Shown in pieces: positions 1-7,413 of a DNA stretch of 23,213 nt (position 1 is its first letter; the number at the start of each line of letters is the position of its first letter). The notes beneath the pieces were generated by a model. It had not been told where the DNA came from and searched no databases. It saw only the letters and a program-made list of their open reading frames with translations. The translations under genes and the position numbers were made by a program. The DNA comes from Bacteroidota bacterium (lineage in GTDB: Bacteria; Bacteroidota; Bacteroidia; Flavobacteriales; Weeksellaceae). The stretch lies in the NCBI GenBank assembly GCA_023422635.1, contig JAFAGO010000053.1, forward strand, positions 1 to 23,213, given 5' to 3'.

Positions 1-1184
1 AAGTTTTGCATCATTGGGTTTTCCGACGTTGCTGTTTTGCCCAAACGCTCTCTTTGTACCACCAACGTATTGTATTGCGTAATTAATGCAGAAAGCGTTG
101 GATCGCCAGAAAGCAATGTGGAAGGCACCACGTGCGCACTGGACGATTTGCGAAGAAAATCATCAAGCGACGACACCACATTCAACTGAATTTCAGCATC
201 AATGAGTTTTTGAGAGTTGTCTTTGGTCATATCCAACAACATTTTCGCTTGCTCCTCGATATCGGTTAATTGATTTTTCTGTTTGAAATTTTGAATGGCA
301 TGTTCCACATCTTGAAGTTCACCTGAAACTTCTCCCAAACGTTCGTTGATAAATACCAAGGTGCTATCGTTGATGCTGTTATTGTCTTTAACCCCTTCTT
401 CAATATAGGTGTTGATTAAACGATCCATCACTATTTTCCCTTTTTCAGGATTTGGAGTGGTCATTTCAAGGGTGATAATGCTGGTATTTTTACTCGGAAC
501 CGATGGCGTAATGGATTGCATATAACTTTCCACCGTTCTGGATGGTTTGCTTATGCTGACGTTCCATTTTCCTTCTGGAACAACGGCATTAGGTTTTTTC
601 GAAAAAACAACCGTCCCAACCGGCAAACTTAAAGGAACATTCCATTGAATATTAATCTTTTTGTCATCCGCTTCAACGAACTGTTTTCCTTTTTCGGTCG
701 TGATTTCGTAGGAATAACCTGCGACGTTTTTAAAGGCATCCTTGGCATAGTTGGTTACTTTTACTTCCCAAGGAACTTCGTAGGTATTTTGATCACGCGT
801 GTTGAAAAACTGGTCTTTCTTGGTGTTGACATTTAAATTGAGGTCGTGTACCACTTTATCCATAATACTGTAGGTGGTAATAATCTCTAACTCATTGTCT
901 ACGGAACTGCTTCCCGTCATTAATCCTAAACTTTGGAAAGCATCCATGTTTTTCATGGCACTACCTCCGTTCTCATCTTTAATTAAGATTTTGGCATTTA
1001 CCAAATATTGAGGTTCTAAGGTTTTGTAATATACCCATGCCAGTACAGCTCCCAATAAAGCACAACCCACTATGTAAGGCAACAATTTCTTGACTAAATA
1101 ATACATATCTGAAAAAGAGTTGGTGTTGTCATCCTCTTCCCATTCAAATTCATCCCAGTCGGTGTTTTTGTTCTTATTCGACAT
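1..1184 (-). CDS. Wzc/Wzz-type polysaccharide co-polymerase, possibly a tyrosine autokinase (partial; C-terminus outside window)
   Basis: I translated this by hand from ATG at 1184 through 394 open codons to the window edge, where the frame is still open. An acidic N-terminus (MSNKNKNTDWDEFEWEED) precedes a transmembrane helix at about residues 35-53. A Wzz-like periplasmic domain follows, with the familial stretch SSSVDNELEIITTYSIMDKV. A long helical, coiled-coil-like segment begins near residue 280. The last visible residues resemble the region just before the GNVR motif and second membrane helix of Wzc proteins. Family members set chain length and drive export of capsule or exopolysaccharide at the inner membrane, and many carry a C-terminal BY-kinase domain. 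That part is not visible, so kinase activity is unproven. The start lies one base after the stop of the sugar transferase gene, which suggests translational coupling. Confidence 0.85.
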   Translation of the reverse strand, partial: MSNKNKNTDWDEFEWEEDDNTNSFSDMYYLVKKLLPYIVGCALLGAVLAWVYYKTLEPQYLVNAKILIKDENGGSAMKNMDAFQSLGLMTGSSSVDNELEIITTYSIMDKVVHDLNLNVNTKKDQFFNTRDQNTYEVPWEVKVTNYAKDAFKNVAGYSYEITTEKGKQFVEADDKKINIQWNVPLSLPVGTVVFSKKPNAVVPEGKWNVSISKPSRTVESYMQSITPSVPSKNTSIITLEMTTPNPEKGKIVMDRLINTYIEEGVKDNNSINDSTLVFINERLGEVSGELQDVEHAIQNFKQKNQLTDIEEQAKMLLDMTKDNSQKLIDAEIQLNVVSSLDDFLRKSSSAHVVPSTLLSGDPTLSALITQYNTLVVQRERLGKTATSENPMMQN

Positions 1185-1185
1185 A

Positions 1186-2559
1186 CTAATACGCTTGTTT
1201 ATCTCCTTTTATAATATTAAAAACGGTTAAAAATATAATTTTTATGTCCAAGAAAAAAGACCAATTTTGAACATACCAAATATCTTTTTCTACGCGACGT
1301 TCCATATCTTCTTTGGTGTGAATTTCTCCACGCGCGCCCATTACTTGCGCCCAACCTGTAATTCCAGGTTTTACGAAATGTCGCATCATGTACTTCATCA
1401 CATCATCCGAATATTCTCCAGTTTGTGAAACCATGTGCGGACGCGGACCGCAAATCGACATCTCGCCCCAAAGTACATTAAAAAACTGAGGCAACTCATC
1501 GATACTGGATTTCCGTAGAAATTTACCAAACTTCGTTACTCTCGAATCGTTCTTTTGCGCCATTTGGGTATCGGCGACTTTGTTGATTTTCATGCTTCGA
1601 AATTTCAAACAATTGAATTCATTATTTAAGTAACCAGAACGTTTTTGTTTAAAGAAAACCGGACCTCCATCCTGCAACTTGATGATTAGCGCAATAATCG
1701 GCGTTAACCACGAGAGCACGAGAATAATCACCATTAACGAAAAGAAAATATCGAAAGTTCTTTTGATTAATCGATTTTCGGGTTTTTCTAAAGGTTCATT
1801 CACGGGTTTTACCACAGGAATTCCGTTATAAGAAAGCAGTGTAGAATGCACTACATCTACATTCTTTAAATCCGGAATTAAGAACACTCGAATCATATAT
1901 TGGCTTGCGATATGCAGCACTTCATCCATCCGTTGATTTTGCATCACATTTTCGCAAATGAGAACATTTTCAATTTTACGTATTCCGAACAATTTTTTCG
2001 CTGCTTGAATTCGCGTTGGCGTTAACCGTCGGTTTCTGTTTTCTACAAGGCTAACGATTCCTTTAATCCCCGCATTTTCTGCAAAAGCGGTATCGGTAAT
2101 CAGTCGATCCGTGAATTTACTTTTCCCTAAAATTAAAGTATTAATTGGCTGTTTGCGTTTTCCTCTTCTCTTTCTTCGAAGAAGGAAAAAAACCAGACGT
2201 ACTAAGGAAGAGAAAACTCCAAATAAAACGTAATACACCGTAAAATGAATCAGCATGGTTTTCGAGAAAAATACTCGATTGGAAAAAGCAGAATCGATAT
2301 GTACTGCTGTAAGTACAGCTGATAAAAGATACGCTTTAAAGAACAGCGAAAAATGAACGACCGATTCGCGGGTATTCTGATAGGTATAGATTTTGAAGAA
2401 TAGCGCTACTAAAATCCAGCGAATTACAACGAGACCAACAAATGTATTGATATTAACATTAGGGTTGTTTTCGAAAAGAAAACTGAATTGATAGCAGAAT
2501 AAAATACCAATCCCTAATACATCACAAAGGGCTAGAAAAAAAGTAGAATACTTCTTCAT
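1186..2559 (-). CDS. Polyprenyl-phosphate sugar-1-phosphate transferase (exopolysaccharide initiating enzyme, WcaJ/WbaP type)
   Basis: The 457-residue protein has the two-part build of polyprenyl glycosylphosphotransferases. Several hydrophobic helices fill residues 1-130, a soluble Rossmann-like middle region spans about 138-255, and the bacterial sugar transferase domain starts at KRTFDIFFSL (about 266). Motifs visible in that domain are KFRSM (319-323), the DELPQ box with the acidic Asp-Glu pair (354-355), CGPRP (370-374) and KPGITGWAQV (397-406). By family knowledge it moves a sugar-1-phosphate from a nucleotide sugar to undecaprenyl phosphate in the inner membrane and so starts repeat-unit assembly. 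The sugar cannot be told from sequence. It is the first gene of the locus and runs directly into the co-polymerase gene. Confidence in the family is very high; confidence in the substrate is nil. Confidence 0.95.
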   Translation of the reverse strand: MKKYSTFFLALCDVLGIGILFCYQFSFLFENNPNVNINTFVGLVVIRWILVALFFKIYTYQNTRESVVHFSLFFKAYLLSAVLTAVHIDSAFSNRVFFSKTMLIHFTVYYVLFGVFSSLVRLVFFLLRRKRRGKRKQPINTLILGKSKFTDRLITDTAFAENAGIKGIVSLVENRNRRLTPTRIQAAKKLFGIRKIENVLICENVMQNQRMDEVLHIASQYMIRVFLIPDLKNVDVVHSTLLSYNGIPVVKPVNEPLEKPENRLIKRTFDIFFSLMVIILVLSWLTPIIALIIKLQDGGPVFFKQKRSGYLNNEFNCLKFRSMKINKVADTQMAQKNDSRVTKFGKFLRKSSIDELPQFFNVLWGEMSICGPRPHMVSQTGEYSDDVMKYMMRHFVKPGITGWAQVMGARGEIHTKEDMERRVEKDIWYVQNWSFFLDIKIIFLTVFNIIKGDKQAY

Positions 2560-2681
2560 TTTTGAATATTAATCTTAAGATTGACCGTACTAAGTCTATA
2601 AGCACTTATCTTTTTTTCTTTTTTTATCATCTTACCGAACACTACACACCCTTGTAAAAAATAACCACTTTAAAACGATTA

Positions 2682-2689
2682 CAAAAATA
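2682..2689 (-). promoter_or_regulatory. Possible -7 promoter box (TATTTTTG) for the exopolysaccharide genes
   Basis: On the minus strand the box reads TATTTTTG, which fits the Bacteroidetes -7 consensus TAnnTTTG. I see no TTG at the expected distance upstream. It would give a leader of about 115-120 bases before the sugar transferase, so it is only a candidate. Confidence 0.35.
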
Positions 2690-2827
2690 AATTATTGTTT
2701 AATAATAGAGAAAATATCAAGATTAAAAAAATATTACAAAACAACATTTTTCACTTCTCTCAAATTTACCCCCTGGTAACAACAGGGTTTAGTCGTTCTA
2801 ATTAGCAAAATAACAATCGTTTACTAC

Positions 2828-2868
2828 ACATTACGAATATGCTTTACGATTATAAACATTACGAATAT
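2828..2868. repeat. Pair of 13-base direct repeats
   Basis: ACATTACGAATAT occurs at 2828-2840 and again at 2856-2868, 28 bases apart start to start, with a related CTTTACGATTATAA between them. Directly repeated sites in a promoter-bearing gap often bind a regulator; here that is inference. Confidence 0.6.
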
Positions 2869-3147
2869 TAAGACAAAATAAATAATAATAAACCTAATAT
2901 GCAACTAAATTGATACTATCTTTTCACATCGTTGGTATATTTTTTCCCAGATCTTCTTTTCAAAAAAAGTATTTTTCGCGAGAAAAACATCAGACCTATC
3001 ATTATATAGGTATCGCCACTTCATTCCCTTCTGTAAGAAAATAAGAACATTATGTTTTCAATGCTTAAATCGTACCGCTAAACTTTAATGAAAGTCAATT
3101 TCCAGCGAAGGCCGAATCTTCCATTACAATTCCTATTCCTAAACAAA

Positions 3148-3174
3148 AAAACTCTCGAAAATCTCGAGAGTTTT
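3148..3174 (-). terminator. Intrinsic terminator after atpC (bidirectional shape)
   Basis: A perfect 11-base-pair stem, AAAACTCTCGA (3148-3158) with TCGAGAGTTTT (3164-3174), encloses a 5-base loop. On the minus strand it is followed by seven Ts and lies about 40 bases past the atpC stop. On the plus strand it also has a T-rich tail (3171-3184), so it could block transcription from both sides. Confidence 0.85.
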
Positions 3175-3195
3175 CTTTTTTATTTTGATTCAGTT

Positions 3196-3221
3196 ACGTT
3201 TATTCTGCACGTTTATTCTGC
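3196..3221. repeat. 13-base tandem duplication spanning the atpC stop codon
   Basis: ACGTTTATTCTGC is present twice with no gap (3196-3208 and 3209-3221). The copy inside the gene holds the Ala-Glu-stop end of atpC. The second copy is out of frame because the unit is 13 bases long. It looks like a slippage duplication. Confidence 0.8.
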
Positions 3222-3494
3222 AAGAACAATTCCTTTATTATTATTAAACTCAATTACGCCACTTTTAATCGGAAATGAAAATGCGCTTTTCGCTTCGCGG
3301 TCTTTGGTGAAATACTTTTCGTAGGCAGCTCCTACTTGATTGGTATAGAGTTTCACTTTTCCGCCAACCAAAGACGAAACAATCGCCGCGTGGTCTTTCA
3401 TAATTTGAAAATCACCATTTTTACCGGGAAGCAAAATGGAATCTACTTCACCTTCAAAAATTACGGCCTCTGGAGTTAATATTTTAATGTTCAT
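3213..3494 (-). CDS. atpC: ATP synthase F1 epsilon subunit (short form)
   Basis: At 93 residues this is the N-terminal beta-sandwich domain of the epsilon subunit, opening MNIKILTPEAVIFEGEVDSI and carrying LLPGKNGDFQIMKDHAAIVSSL. Epsilon belongs to the central stalk of F1 and joins the beta/gamma core to the c-ring. The usual bacterial protein is about 130-140 residues and ends in two helices that can inhibit ATP hydrolysis. Those helices are absent here, and the reading frame ends cleanly with TAA. Short epsilon subunits are common in Bacteroidetes, so I do not read this as damage. It lies 86 bases after atpD in the same direction and ahead of a strong terminator, so the two form an operon. 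Confidence 0.93.
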   Translation of the reverse strand: MNIKILTPEAVIFEGEVDSILLPGKNGDFQIMKDHAAIVSSLVGGKVKLYTNQVGAAYEKYFTKDREAKSAFSFPIKSGVIEFNNNKGIVLAE

Positions 3495-3580
3495 ATCGAG
3501 TTCAGATTAATAGATTTCGAGATTGAAGATGATGGAAGCATTTCTATCGTGCCTTTCATCTTTTGGTCTCCTTTCTCAAT

Positions 3581-5089
3581 TTATGCGTTTTCAGCAAGCA
3601 TTTTTTCACCTGCTTCAATCGCTTCTTGAATGGTTCCTTTCAAGTTGAAGGCAGCTTCTGGGAAACGGTCTAACTCCCCATCAATAATCATATTAAATCC
3701 TTTAATGGTATCTTTAATATCTACCAATGCTCCTGGAATACCGGTAAATTGTTCTGCCACGTGGAACGGTTGAGATAAGAATCTCTGTACTTTTCTTGCG
3801 CGGTACACGACCAATTTATCTTCTTCAGAAAGTTCTTCCATTCCTAAAATCGCAATAATATCTTGAAGCGCTTTATAACGTTGAAGAATTTCTTTTACTC
3901 TTTGAGCTGTATCATAATGCTCATTTCCTAAAATTTCTGGAGTCAGAATTCTAGAAGTAGAAGCCAAAGGATCTACTGCTGGATAAATTCCTAAAGAAGC
4001 AATTTTTCTATCCAAAACGGTAGTAGCATCTAAGTGCGCAAATGTTGTTGCTGGCGCCGGGTCGGTTAAGTCATCCGCAGGTACATAAATCGCCTGTACG
4101 GAAGTAATCGATCCATTTTTGGTAGACGTAATTCTTTCCTGCATTGCTCCCATCTCAGAAGCCAATGTTGGTTGATATCCTACCGCAGAAGGCATACGAC
4201 CTAAAAGTGCAGACACCTCAGAACCTGCTTGGGTAAAACGGAAGATATTATCTACGAAAAACAATACATCTCTACCTTGTCCTTCACCATCACCATCTCT
4301 ATAAAATTCAGCTAACGTAAGTCCAGAAAGGGCCACACGTGCTCTTGCTCCTGGAGGTTCATTCATTTGTCCGAAAACAAACGCTGCTTTAGATTCTTTC
4401 ATTACATCGGTATCCACTTTGGAAAGATCCCAACCGCCTTCTTCCATAGAATGCATAAAGGCATCACCATATTTAATAATACCCGATTCCAACATTTCTC
4501 TCAAAAGGTCGTTTCCTTCTCTGGTTCTTTCTCCTACTCCTGCGAATACGGAAAGTCCACCATGCCCTTTTGCAATGTTGTTAATCAATTCCTGGATCAA
4601 TACGGTTTTTCCTACACCTGCACCACCGAACAAACCAATTTTTCCTCCTTTCGCATACGGCTCAATAAGGTCGATTACTTTAATTCCGGTAAATAGTACT
4701 TCTGCAGAGGTAGAAAGTTGATCAAATTTTGGTGCTTCTCTGTGGATGGGCAAACCTCCATCTTTAGATAAATTCGGAAGACCATCAATCGCATCTCCAA
4801 CCACGTTGAACAAACGACCGTTTACTCCTTCACCAATCGGCATTGTAATTTGTCTTCCTTGGCCTGCAACTTCGTATCCTCTTTGTAATCCATCGGTTGC
4901 ATCCATTGCGATACATCTTACGGTATCTTCACCGATATGTTGTTCAACCTCAAGAATTACTTTCTCACCATTGGTTTTAATTACTTCAAGTGCATCATAG
5001 ATTTTTGGAAGTTCTTCAACTTCAGTAAATACAACGTCGATTACCGGACCGATAATCTGCGAAATTTTTCCTTTTATTTGGTTTGCCAT
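3581..5089 (-). CDS. atpD: ATP synthase F1 beta subunit
   Basis: This is the full-length catalytic beta subunit (502 residues). Walker A is GGAGVGKT at 155-162, followed by GVGERTREGNDL with the catalytic Glu near 187, and FFVDNIFRFTQAGSEVSALLGR for the Walker B strand and beyond. The DELSEED loop reads EELSEED, a conservative change at its first position. The protein makes ATP in the F1 head at the cytoplasmic face of the inner membrane, using rotation of gamma. Only atpC follows; the genes for a, c, b, delta, alpha and gamma are not in this window, which matches the split ATP synthase loci typical of Flavobacteriia. Its own promoter is visible just upstream. Confidence 0.98.
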   Translation of the reverse strand: MANQIKGKISQIIGPVIDVVFTEVEELPKIYDALEVIKTNGEKVILEVEQHIGEDTVRCIAMDATDGLQRGYEVAGQGRQITMPIGEGVNGRLFNVVGDAIDGLPNLSKDGGLPIHREAPKFDQLSTSAEVLFTGIKVIDLIEPYAKGGKIGLFGGAGVGKTVLIQELINNIAKGHGGLSVFAGVGERTREGNDLLREMLESGIIKYGDAFMHSMEEGGWDLSKVDTDVMKESKAAFVFGQMNEPPGARARVALSGLTLAEFYRDGDGEGQGRDVLFFVDNIFRFTQAGSEVSALLGRMPSAVGYQPTLASEMGAMQERITSTKNGSITSVQAIYVPADDLTDPAPATTFAHLDATTVLDRKIASLGIYPAVDPLASTSRILTPEILGNEHYDTAQRVKEILQRYKALQDIIAILGMEELSEEDKLVVYRARKVQRFLSQPFHVAEQFTGIPGALVDIKDTIKGFNMIIDGELDRFPEAAFNLKGTIQEAIEAGEKMLAENA

Positions 5090-5109
5090 TGCTATTTTTT
5101 TTCGTTGCG

Positions 5110-5139
5110 CAAATATAATGAATCTTCTTAAAAGTGCAA
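5110..5139 (-). promoter_or_regulatory. Bacteroidetes-type promoter for atpD-atpC
   Basis: On the minus strand TTG (5139-5137), a 19-base spacer and TATATTTG (5117-5110) match the sigma-ABfr pattern of a -33 TTTG-like box and a -7 TAnnTTTG box. Transcription would start near 5105, leaving a leader of about 16 bases before the atpD ATG. This is the best-formed promoter in the window. Confidence 0.75.
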
Positions 5140-5193
5140 CCTGCTATTTCGAGATTTTTCTCATTTCTAAAAAAAGTCTCTTTTAAATAGTGG

Positions 5194-5958
5194 TTACTTT
5201 CGAATTATGGGTAGAATTTCAGATTTATTTAAACCGTACCTGCGAATTTCTTCCTCTGAAAATTTCTGTGAATAATAATTAATTTCTGTTTTAAAACCTA
5301 CTTTTTGGAGTCGTTCAAAATAATCCATTCCGTACCAACGAACGTGATCGTATTGCCCAAAATGTTTTTGGCGTTCTTTCGGGTCGGTAATGCTAAAATC
5401 TTCATAGGTTTTTTCTAACGCGTTTTTCATTGGCACTTGCACAATTCCCCAACCTCCTTTTTTCATCACTCGATAGAGTTCGGACATTGCTTTGGTATCG
5501 TCCACGATATGTTCCAAAACGTGATTGCAAATCACCACATCAAAAGTTTCGTCTTCAAAAGGCAAATCCAGAATATCTGCTTTCACATCCACAATGGGTG
5601 AAAAAAGATCCGCAGATACATACTCCAAGTTTTTCATTTTGCGAAATCTTCGAAGAAATTCTTGCTCGGGTGCAATGTGAAGGACTTTTATATTGTCGTT
5701 GAAAAATTGCGTTTCATTCTTTAAATACAACCACATTTGTCGATGCCGTTCTAAAGAAAGCGTTCCTGGAGAAAGTGCATTTTCTCTTTGTTTACCATAT
5801 CCATAAGGCAAAAATTTTCGATACGTTTTACCATCAATAGGATCGGTAAACGCATCGCCTTTAAAGAATTGATAAATCAATGGTCGCGCCCAAACACTTA
5901 GTTGAATAAGCATTGGACGAGGAATTGTATTGAGAATAAATTTTGAAAGTTTTTTCAA
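5194..5958 (-). CDS. Class I SAM-dependent methyltransferase (Methyltransf_11 type), target unknown
   Basis: The 254-residue protein has a Rossmann-type methyltransferase core. SAM-binding motif I is the variant KVLHIAPEQEFLRRF (about 91-105), with an acidic strand end at VSADLF (114-119), DILDLPFEDETFDVVICNHV (128-147) for motifs II-III, and LEHI just after. The first 60 or so residues contain hydrophobic, amphipathic stretches but no clear transmembrane helix. The HIAPE version of motif I occurs in a family often found near polysaccharide or small-molecule modification genes, but the substrate cannot be told. It starts 18 bases after map and in the same direction, so it is probably co-transcribed. 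There is no obvious terminator before the atpD promoter region. Confidence 0.88.
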   Translation of the reverse strand: MKKLSKFILNTIPRPMLIQLSVWARPLIYQFFKGDAFTDPIDGKTYRKFLPYGYGKQRENALSPGTLSLERHRQMWLYLKNETQFFNDNIKVLHIAPEQEFLRRFRKMKNLEYVSADLFSPIVDVKADILDLPFEDETFDVVICNHVLEHIVDDTKAMSELYRVMKKGGWGIVQVPMKNALEKTYEDFSITDPKERQKHFGQYDHVRWYGMDYFERLQKVGFKTEINYYSQKFSEEEIRRYGLNKSEILPIIRK

Positions 5959-5976
5959 ACTGTAGAGGTATACTAT

Positions 5977-6786
5977 TTACCAGTCGTACTGAAATTGATC
6001 TTCCTCATCGCTTCTAATTCCCAACGCATCATAGATATATTGATAGGTGGAAAGCAAAACAGGTTTTCCATTGATGATGGTTACATCGTGCTCGAAGTGT
6101 GCGGATGCTTTATTGTCTAGCGTTGTCACCGTCCAACCATCATTGTGGAATTTCACTTTTTCAGTTCCAAGATTAATCATGGGTTCAATGGCTAAACAAA
6201 TCCCGTCTTTCAAGACTTTTCCGCTTCCCTGTCTTCCATAATTCGGAACTTGAGGATCCTCGTGCATTACTTTTCCAACGCCATGACCAACAAGCTCACG
6301 AACCACGCCATACCCTTCTTTTTCACAATACGATTGAATAGCATGCGAAATATCGCCTACTCGTTTACCACGTACACATTGTGCAATTCCTTTATATAAG
6401 GACTCTTTGGTGATTTTAAGCAGTTTTTTAATTTCAGGAGCCACTTCTCCTACTTCAAAAGTATAGGCATGATCGCCCACGAAACCATTTTTATAGGTTC
6501 CGCAATCTACAGAAATAATATCGCCATCTTTCAACGGTTCGTCGGTAGGAAAACCGTGTACCACTTGTTCATTAGGCGACATGCAAAGGGAAGCCGGGAA
6601 ACCGCCATATCCTAAAAATGCAGGTTCAGCACCGTGATCTTTAATATAGTCGTACGCCAGTTTGTCTAAATATTTCGTTGTAACTCCTGGTTTAATTTCC
6701 GTTGCCAACATTCCTAATGTTTTGGAAACGAGCTGCGCAGATTCGCGCATTAAATAGAGTTCTTCGAGTGTTTTAAGTTGTATCAT
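5977..6786 (-). CDS. map: Type I methionine aminopeptidase
   Basis: This removes the initiator methionine from new proteins in the cytosol. With the start at ATG 6786 it has 269 residues, and the five metal ligands align with a constant offset of three from the E. coli enzyme: Asp94 (VDCG), Asp105 (GDHAYTF), His168 (GHGVG), Glu201 (IEPM) and Glu232 (FEHD). The second active-site His is His175 in MHEDPQ. A nine-codon longer frame from a TTG at 6813 exists, but the ATG start gives the usual family N-terminus, MIQLKTLEELYLMRESAQLV. The C-terminus carries an acidic tail of about 20 residues (RSDEEDQFQYDW). It sits 89 bases after the HAD gene and 18 bases before the methyltransferase gene. Confidence 0.96.
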   Translation of the reverse strand: MIQLKTLEELYLMRESAQLVSKTLGMLATEIKPGVTTKYLDKLAYDYIKDHGAEPAFLGYGGFPASLCMSPNEQVVHGFPTDEPLKDGDIISVDCGTYKNGFVGDHAYTFEVGEVAPEIKKLLKITKESLYKGIAQCVRGKRVGDISHAIQSYCEKEGYGVVRELVGHGVGKVMHEDPQVPNYGRQGSGKVLKDGICLAIEPMINLGTEKVKFHNDGWTVTTLDNKASAHFEHDVTIINGKPVLLSTYQYIYDALGIRSDEEDQFQYDW

Positions 6787-6875
6787 TTTGATAAGAAACA
6801 AGATGAAAGTCAAAAATCACATCGCGTAACCACTGACTTTTAATTGTTATTTTGATTAATAAGTATATGAATCGA

Positions 6876-7310
6876 TTACCAGAAAAGGCCTTTCTTCTTT
6901 TCTTTTTTAAGTTTTGAATACGCCAAAACTTCGCCGCCTTCTACACGAAATTCAATTTTTTCGTTAATGATGTTGTAGATTTCTCCCCAACCAGGAAATC
7001 CTCCTAAATTACGATCATCAATAAATAAATCGGCATCGATTTTTCTGGACGCTTCGGCATTATCAAAAACTTCACCTTCAAAACTGGAGTTTACTGCGTA
7101 GAATTCAATTCCGTTTTTACGGCAAAATTCCACTGCTTCAGAAAGTGTTTTACCATGACGGTAGGTCCATAAAATTAAACGATATCCTTCACCTTGAAGT
7201 TTTTTTAACGTTTCGAAAACAAAGGTTTTGGGCTTTCCTATTCCAGGGTAAGCATCATCCACAATCGTTCCATCGAAATCAATAGCGAGCTTTTTATTGC
7301 TTTTAATCAT
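6876..7310 (-). CDS. Small HAD-superfamily hydrolase (BT0820-like)
   Basis: The 144-residue protein has HAD motif I as AIDFDGTIV (about 9-17; nucleophile Asp11 and acid/base Asp13), a motif II candidate in LILWTYR (45-51) and motif IV as DLFIDDRN (94-101) with two adjacent Asp residues for Mg2+. No large cap domain fits between the motifs, so this is a compact, cap-poor HAD protein like the Bacteroides protein BT0820. It probably hydrolyses a phosphate ester, but no substrate can be assigned. The last 15 residues are strongly basic (KLKKEKKKGLFW). A TATCTTTG box lies 20-27 bases upstream of its start, so it likely heads the transcript that includes map and the methyltransferase. Confidence 0.85.
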   Translation of the reverse strand: MIKSNKKLAIDFDGTIVDDAYPGIGKPKTFVFETLKKLQGEGYRLILWTYRHGKTLSEAVEFCRKNGIEFYAVNSSFEGEVFDNAEASRKIDADLFIDDRNLGGFPGWGEIYNIINEKIEFRVEGGEVLAYSKLKKEKKKGLFW

Positions 7311-7329
7311 TTTAAAGGATTTAAGTATG

Positions 7330-7337
7330 CAAAGATA
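7330..7337 (-). promoter_or_regulatory. Putative -7 box (TATCTTTG) for the HAD-map-methyltransferase genes
   Basis: The minus strand reads TATCTTTG, matching TAnnTTTG, between the terminator of the desaturase gene and the HAD start at 7310. The predicted start near 7325 gives a leader of about 15 bases. No good -33 TTG is visible at the right distance. Confidence 0.55.
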
Positions 7338-7348
7338 CTAAAAAGAAT

Positions 7349-7374
7349 AAAAAAAAGACTGAATTTCATCAGTC
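7349..7374 (-). terminator. Intrinsic terminator after the acyl-ACP desaturase gene
   Basis: The stem GACTGA/TCAGTC (7369-7374 with 7357-7362, loop of six) is followed on the minus strand by eight Ts (7356-7349). It lies about 40 bases past the desaturase stop. Confidence 0.8.
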
Positions 7375-7413
7375 CTTTCGTTATAGCATGTTTAAAATAA
7401 TCGGTAAAAACCG

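Larger units (their letters stand above)
2560..3147. other. Non-coding AT-rich region upstream of the exopolysaccharide genes
   Basis: About 590 bases without a convincing gene lie between the sugar transferase start and the atpC terminator. Visible structure: a perfect 12-base palindrome AATCTTAAGATT at 2571-2582, just ahead of the transferase start; a TATTTTTG box on the minus strand at 2682-2689; a short stem CCCTG/CAGGG at 2771-2787; two 13-base direct repeats at 2828-2840 and 2856-2868; a TTTTTC/GAAAAA stem near 2970-2986; and an ACCTAT/ATAGGT stem at 2994-3011. A plus-strand reading frame starting near 3088 overlaps atpC in antisense and has no homology that I recognise. The length and repeats suit a regulatory region for the polysaccharide operon, but that is inference. 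Confidence 0.6.

Noticed and set aside
2771..2787. Stem CCCTG/CAGGG as a terminator
   Set aside because: The stem is only five pairs and no T run follows on either strand.
2828..2868. CRISPR-like array from the repeated 13-base unit
   Set aside because: Only two copies, a short unit and a 15-base spacer; no cas gene is near.
3088..3324. Plus-strand frame of 78 codons crossing the atpC terminator
   Set aside because: It runs through the terminator hairpin and antisense to atpC, with no recognisable protein.
3213..3494. atpC as a truncated pseudogene
   Set aside because: The beta-sandwich domain is complete, a terminator follows at the usual place, and short epsilon subunits are normal in this phylum.
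4367..5000. Several plus-strand open frames opposite atpD
   Set aside because: They are antisense shadows of a highly conserved gene, overlap each other and have no promoter or recognisable protein.
6787..6813. Nine-codon N-terminal extension of map from a TTG codon
   Set aside because: The ATG at 6786 gives the usual family N-terminus and keeps the metal ligands at a constant offset from the E. coli enzyme.
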